A DNA stretch of 64,000 nt from Dendrophyllia cribrosa. Lineage: Eukaryota > Cnidaria > Anthozoa > Scleractinia > Dendrophylliidae. The stretch covers positions 28,012,210 through 28,076,209 of the forward strand of contig JAJLRJ010000009.1 of assembly GCA_024195265.1 (NCBI GenBank), given 5' to 3'. This document shows positions 58,880 to 64,000 of this stretch, piece after piece. The notes under the pieces were generated by a model. That model saw only the letters and a program-made list of their open reading frames with translations, had not been told where the DNA came from and ran no database searches. Both the position numbers and the translations under genes were made by a program. The number at the start of each line of letters is the position of its first letter. The stretch's first letter is position 1.

Positions 58880-60561
58880 TAATGCACTATCATCAACTAT
58901 CACGCGCTATCATTCACTTTGAACATGTTTAAAATTTTCATGACAGTTGATGATAGTTTTGATCGAGTGACTACGCGCATGATAGTTGATGATAGTTTTT
59001 CGATCAGCCTTTGCCGCCTAGAGTACGAGTAGGGGCTCAGCTGTAGCTTTAATTACCAAAATGGTCGCACAAAGTCAACAATCTCTGTCGAGGACCCAAA
59101 AACAAAGAAACTGTCGAGCCAAAAAGTTGTATATTCGTCGCACAAAGTATATAGTTGAGAGTCAAACGAGAAGTCACTGGGTGTCTGCTTGCGTGAGGTT
59201 TGACCAACAATCCTCAACTATTTAACAACTATTCACCGAAGTGGAGGTGGGTAGTGGTGTATATAACAATATCCACCACTACCCACCTACACTGAGGTGA
59301 ATAGTTGTTTAAGTATATACTAAAACAGTGAGATAATATAACGAAAATGATGCTTTTTAACTCATTTATTCCTGTCAACGATTACAATTTTCGCGCGCAA
59401 ATTGCTGGGAGGTGAATAGCACTTGCTATTCCGAGTTTCAGTAGCCAATCAGAGCGCGCCAACAATGCTATCCACTGTTTTAGTATATACTAACATGCGC
59501 TATCACCCACCGTTTGACTGGTAGGATAATAGTCAACGATAACATATGATAGTTTAGAATCAAAACTCTCACCCCAGCTATATATCAACGACTATCATGC
59601 GCTGTTTGACCAGGCCCCGGATGTTGAAAAGGTGGATAGCGCTATCCACCGGATAAATCACTATCCAGTGGATAAGCATTAACAATTAAACCAATCGATC
59701 AGTCGGCGTTATCCACTGGATAGTGATTTATCCGGTGGATAGCGCTATCCACCGGATAAATCACTATCCAGTGGATAAGCATTAACAATTAAACCAATCG
59801 ATCAGTCGCGTTATCCACTGGATAGTGATTTATCCGGTGGATAGCGAACAACCGGGGCCAGGGCTTTACTCCTACTATTGAACTTATCTTGAATACTTTT
59901 TCAATAATTACGACTTCAACAAAAATAGGGATCAGACTAGAAGTAGCCTCACAGATTTACTGTTTAACCACCTCGTTTTTTACAAAACTGCATAATTTTA
60001 CAGCAAATAAAACGTAACTGAAATCAAATTTCATAATAATGACAATAACAAGAAAACTCCCATGAATTAAGAAAAAGCAAGGATCCAGCATCACTGCTTC
60101 CCAACACATAATATATGTCCGCAATAAGGTAACTGACGTAACTTGAACGGTGTCATATTTTAATTACACTCCTACCTCCAGGCCCCACAACGGTCACTCC
60201 CGACAAAACGTAAACACGATCGACTGCATGGACCCAGAATTATTACATAAGGACCTTAGGTGCATTAAGTTGAGGTACACTACAAAACGTACCATGATTT
60301 CAGGGTTGAGTTTTCGTGACATCTTTTTCTCCGAATCATTGACAAATGCCTTTTTACCGATACGGCAGCCATCTTGATTTTGCTCATTTTGTCACAATGA
60401 CCATTCAAATGGTCGTTATTGGATGCCCAGGGGGGCAATTTCAATATGGCTGTCATGCCGGTTAAAAGGTCTATTCAGTTGAAAGCTCTCAGTAGTGCAG
60501 AATTTTGGTGTATTGCTGTTTGGTACTTTAATTTATGAGGTAAAGAAATGAAATTTGTCTT
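58880..60561. other. Unit 3 repeats and 3' flank of CLN3-like copy 3
   Basis: This continues the palindrome-rich block (TGATAGTTGATGATAG motifs, to about 58998) and a foldback with arms ACTATTCACC(T/G)...GGTGAATAGT (about 59222-59312). The AATCAGAGCGCGCC block and the GGCCCCGG MITE with a duplicated core (59613-59859) follow. Next comes sequence shared with the 3' flanks of copies 1 and 2. About 59000-59170 is not matched in the other units. No gene is seen. Confidence 0.65.
59613..59859. mobile_element. Palindromic MITE with duplicated core
   Basis: This is the same element as 19389-19547, but the inner segment (GGATAAATCACTATCCAGTGG... to its complement) is present twice in tandem, and the right end lacks a few bases. 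It probably arose by slippage or unequal pairing of the hairpin. Confidence 0.8.
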
Positions 60562-61517
60562 TTATAACACGCAAGCCGTAGATGGATCCCATGCAATCGA
60601 TGACGTTGTAGAACAAGCAAGCTCAGAAAATTTCAGCAAACAGTGTTCTCGCAATGCAGATTCTGTCTGTAAACCGATCAGTGCAACAACTATATTTCCA
60701 CTCCACAGCGAACCGGTCAACATTGCGCGACAAAACCTTTTCTCTGCCACACCAAGGCCTTCACCTGCAAGTAGGAAATTGTTAGGGAATATCACTCCAG
60801 CCAAGAAGCTGTTGACCATAACAATTATAACAGCCATATAAAAATGCAAAAGAAACCGAAACCAAGAGACCAACACCATAAAGACCAGGATAAACACATT
60901 AAACAAAACAAGAATCCACGTTCTTCTGACAACAAACTTATCCCCCAAACCACACAAAGAAAGGTACCCGATATAAGGCCTTCCAAGAAGTTCTCCCACT
61001 CCAGACGCTAGCACGTACAACAAATATTGATTTCTTGGGATGACAGGAGCGTCAGTAAACGCTATGGTTGTCGCCACGCCACTTATAATTAATTGCTTGC
61101 AAAAAATGCTTTCAAAGAGTCCAGTGAAGAGTGGTAGTGTCTGCCATGCCAGAGACAACATGTCAGTATATGAGAGTTTGGGTGGCTCAGGAATGTCAGC
61201 GGAATCGGAATCAATCGGGCTGTAAGGGATTTCTTTGAAAGACGTCGGATTAGAATTGGTCGACCAGTTTTGTTGCTTGGTTCTTCAATTGCGATGTAGG
61301 AGATCGGAAATAAGATCCACAACGATGTGACCAGAAGAAGTGACACTTCTGGTGACAAACAAGCCAACATGGTCAGACCTATGAAAAAATTGGAACAAGA
61401 AATTAAAATGGAAATTAATGATATCGAAATAAAGGAAATTCTAACTGAATTGTTAATTGATAGCGCACGGTTAGACTATCAACCAATCAGAGCACGCGCT
61501 TTTCTTGAGGTATAATT

Positions 61518-61829
61518 AGACTGGCGATTTTTTGTGCAATTTTTGTCGCACGTTTCGGTGCAATTTTTGTCGCGCGCAAGTTGCATCTGCAAATGGCGTG
61601 TGTAAACTAGCGGCGATTTCAGTGCGATTTAGGAGCGATTTGTCGCGCGATGTTGCGGAGGTTTCAAACATGTTCGAAACCCGATGCAACTTGAAGGTGA
61701 TATTTAGAAAATCACAGCAAATCAAAGCAGGTGTCGTACCCGAATCGCACAGGAAATCGCCACCAGTTTACACTTGCGACAAAAGTTGCATTGGGGAGCG
61801 CGACAAAAATCGCATGTGTAAACGGGCCT
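61518..61829. repeat. Old MITE in the CLN3 intron, copy 3
   Basis: Counterpart of 9231-9529 and 21677-21974, at the same place in the intron. Confidence 0.6.
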
Positions 61830-62036
61830 TTATAACTGCAAGTATAGTTTCTTTATTTATTTGACCCCAGGATTGGAAGTCAATTTTGCTTAAGGTTTAC
61901 ATTTTCTTGGTGGGTAAAATTGTGGATCCTTTAGCTCTGTTACCGTGAATTCCTGTAAGAATTTAAAATAATTGTAACGGTCCTTCTTTGATTCATATGT
62001 CCATCAAACTCAACTTTGACCGTCTGGGATGAAATT

Positions 62037-62119
62037 AGCCTGCGAATACAGCCGTCTCTCATCGCCTCCGGCCCCTAGGGGCGGCCGTGAGCGGTGAGAG
62101 GCGGCTGTATTCGCAGGCT
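62037..62119. repeat. 83-bp GC-rich foldback in the CLN3 intron, copy 3
   Basis: Intact hairpin, counterpart of 23648-23730, with GCCTGCGAATACAGCCG arms. Confidence 0.85.
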
Positions 62120-62845
62120 GGGATGAAATGCGTCGAGTCGCATGTTATTGGTAACCGCTGTAAGAACTGAAAGGTTCCTGGCACTTTTAGCACTTTCTTG
62201 TGAGGCTTCTTATTTCATAACTTTTGTGTCTGCGAGTAAAACCTGTATGTTTTTCAGCATTTCCAGCCTTGTCAGGCCAGGTATCTGGTCGTACGTTACG
62301 AACCTTGGCAATCTCGCAATGTCCCTGTGTAACGTTAATTGGACAAAGTAATGCTTACCTATGTAAGACAAAGGCCCTGCCAGAAATGCGAATCCCGAGC
62401 CAAGAGCATAGCTGTTTATGGTGCTCCCTCCATAGAATGCGGATAAGGGATAAAATACGGTCTCTGTAGTGCCGTAACCGAATGACACCATACACACTCC
62501 TATTAACTTCACTTCAGGCTCATGAGCGAGTGAGGTTGTCAACATTCCACTGACAGATATGGTAGTAATTGCACAAGCTGCCATGGAAACTGATATTTTT
62601 TGAAAGAGGTATGGATAGACAACACTCATCAGCCATGCAGGGGCAACTGCAGCTAATAAAACCAGAGATGTTGGGATCTCTGTGGCTTCTAATATGTCTT
62701 GACTGGCGCTGATGTTGATGGAGAAAAAGAAATCTACCAGGAAGCCAATCACACAAAATGCCACAATTGTTCTCGTTTTAATCTTTGGACTGGTGTCAAG
62801 TTCTTCGGCTGTCAAACTGTCGTCTTCCGAGTCATTTTCCATCAT

Positions 62846-64000
62846 CGATTACAGAATCCAGTACTTGCTACAAAATGATGTTATAAGAAGCGCAAATAAA
62901 GGAGGCCTGACAGGCCTGTAAATTATGGTATATCTAGACGGAAAAAGAAGACGAGTTTTGACTTAGTTTCCCATTTGTTAGCAAGGTTTCTTGGGATGCC
63001 TATTTACTCTCCCCAGTCCTTTACTGGAAAACTTCAAAGATTCGTTGTTGAGTTATCCGTCCTAATAATTCGTCTCAGAAGAATTATTAGGATTATATTA
63101 CGCTAGAGTCTAGTGTAAATTGGGCTAATAACAAACAACGGCCAATGTACAGAAATTGCCCTAGGTCTACTGCAAACAAAATTACAGTTAATGTTACTCT
63201 ACTGCCACAAATGGAACTCGTCACCTCAGAAGATTGGGCGAGCCGCCTGTAACTTATACGAGGGAGTGGAGACAACCTCGTTCCCAGGGTCTTCTCCTTC
63301 CCATCCCGTGGAGCGTGAGAGAGAGAGATAGAGAGAGAGAGTGGACTGCTAAAGCTGTATTCTATGTGGGATTACACAAAAAAGTTCCACAATTTAAGTT
63401 TGATGCGAGGAAAACCATATTCATTTTATATTATGCTTACCTTGAGTGCAGAGTGCTCTTAAATTTAATTAATGCAAAAAATGTCATTTCACGCTCTATT
63501 TCAATTCACCTACACACAGCCCAGATATTCGACGCCATCAACGACCCAACGGAAATAGCTAATCTTCGAAATCTCCACCAGGAAAACGTGTAGGCTCTGG
63601 CGGTTGTTAATTAAAATCGCAGGGCGCGTTTAGTGCCTTTTCTCTGAACGAAATAGCTGCAAAAGGCCACGGCTAACTCTACGTTTGCGCGGGCAATTGA
63701 GTCGATTATCAAAGCCGTATTTTATGGAACAAGAGGCTACACTGGTAACCTATACTCATGCGCCTGCGTAAGAAAGTTTTATGGTTTATTTTAAACGGGT
63801 CACGCACCCCTTCCCCCTCAACGAATTTTGCGTGACACACTAAAGAACACGCTAAGACACGTTTTCTGTACTCGCTTTGAATATCAGTTTAGTTTATTGA
63901 TTCCCGATCAAATACAAACTCGTCTTTTATTTCCCAAACCGTGACTTAGTTCCGTTACATTTGAAAAGACTACTTTTAAAAGCAATGACAGCAAATGACG
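62846..64000. other. 5' flank of CLN3-like copy 3
   Basis: Collinear with 10974-11995 of unit 1 but with a short GA stretch (about 63312-63341) in place of the long microsatellite. From about 63760 it follows a version partly shared with unit 2 (about 25262-25350). It contains the CTCGTCACCTCAGAAGATT phrase at about 63214. No gene is supported and the unit continues beyond the window. Confidence 0.6.

Larger units (their letters stand above)
60562..62845 (-). pseudogene. CLN3-like: CLN3 (battenin) family gene, copy 3, frameshifted
   Basis: Exon 1 is 62845-62359 (487 bp, intact) and exon 2 is 61378-60562 (817 bp, one base shorter than in copies 1 and 2), with the same splice sites. One T is missing from a TTT run near 61256, just after the EEPSNKTGRP coding stretch, so translation leaves the frame after about 200 residues and ends in an unrelated tail. 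Past the deletion the original frame stays open to the normal stop, with only conservative differences from the other copies. The gene is thus either a very recent pseudogene, a polymorphic null allele or carries a sequencing error. Met replaces Val and Ser replaces Thr at two positions of exon 1 relative to copy 2. Confidence 0.8.

Overview
The window reads as nuclear DNA of an invertebrate animal, most likely an anthozoan cnidarian such as a stony coral or sea anemone. It is AT-rich, genes are split by introns with GT-AG borders, gene density is low, and transposable-element families are mixed (Ngaro/DIRS-type, Penelope-like, a CR1/L2-like LINE, Harbinger, TTAA-target elements and many short palindromic MITEs). 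There are no operons, ribosome binding sites or CRISPR arrays. The organism call rests on this general style and on repeat types I associate with corals, so it is an inference.

The core of the window is a segmental repeat present three times. Unit 1 runs from before position 1 to about 18956. Unit 2 runs from about 18957 to 30727. Unit 3 runs from about 56620 to beyond 64000. Each unit carries, on the minus strand, a two-exon gene of the CLN3 (battenin) lysosomal membrane protein family: 8241-10973, 20687-24456 and 60562-62845. Copies 1 and 2 are open over 434 codons, against 438 in human CLN3. Copy 3 has a one-base deletion in exon 2. Because the units are so similar, each serves as an empty-site control for insertions in the others, which let me place many mobile elements to the base with their target duplications.

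Insertions private to unit 1 are a Ngaro-like tyrosine-recombinase element lacking reverse transcriptase (707-3686), a 3.4-kb composite of three related modules with a 200-base C tract (4021-7435), a hAT-like MITE in the CLN3 intron (9768-10193), a 1.9-kb TTAA-target element (12434-14331) and two near-identical 182-bp MITEs (170-351 and 17396-17577). Unit 2 has a MITE (19550-19776), tRNA-like SINE-type repeats and an inverted pair of Penelope-like fragments with hammerhead-like motifs (22169-23620). Unit 3 has a 5'-truncated LINE (57272-58874).

Between units 2 and 3 (30728-56619) lies mostly single-copy DNA. It holds two exons of an unrecognised minus-strand host gene (48509-48772 and 32646-33495) whose phases fit across a 15-kb intron. 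In that intron sit a near-complete Harbinger transposon (35581-38383) and a nested pair of DNA elements (38809-41910 and 38992-41227), the inner one carrying a decayed DEDDh exonuclease gene. The last two exons of another host gene lie on the plus strand at 49779-50308. This region is strongly enriched for the palindrome TACATGTA. Most of the remaining sequence is intron, intergenic DNA or decayed repeats with no gene I can support.
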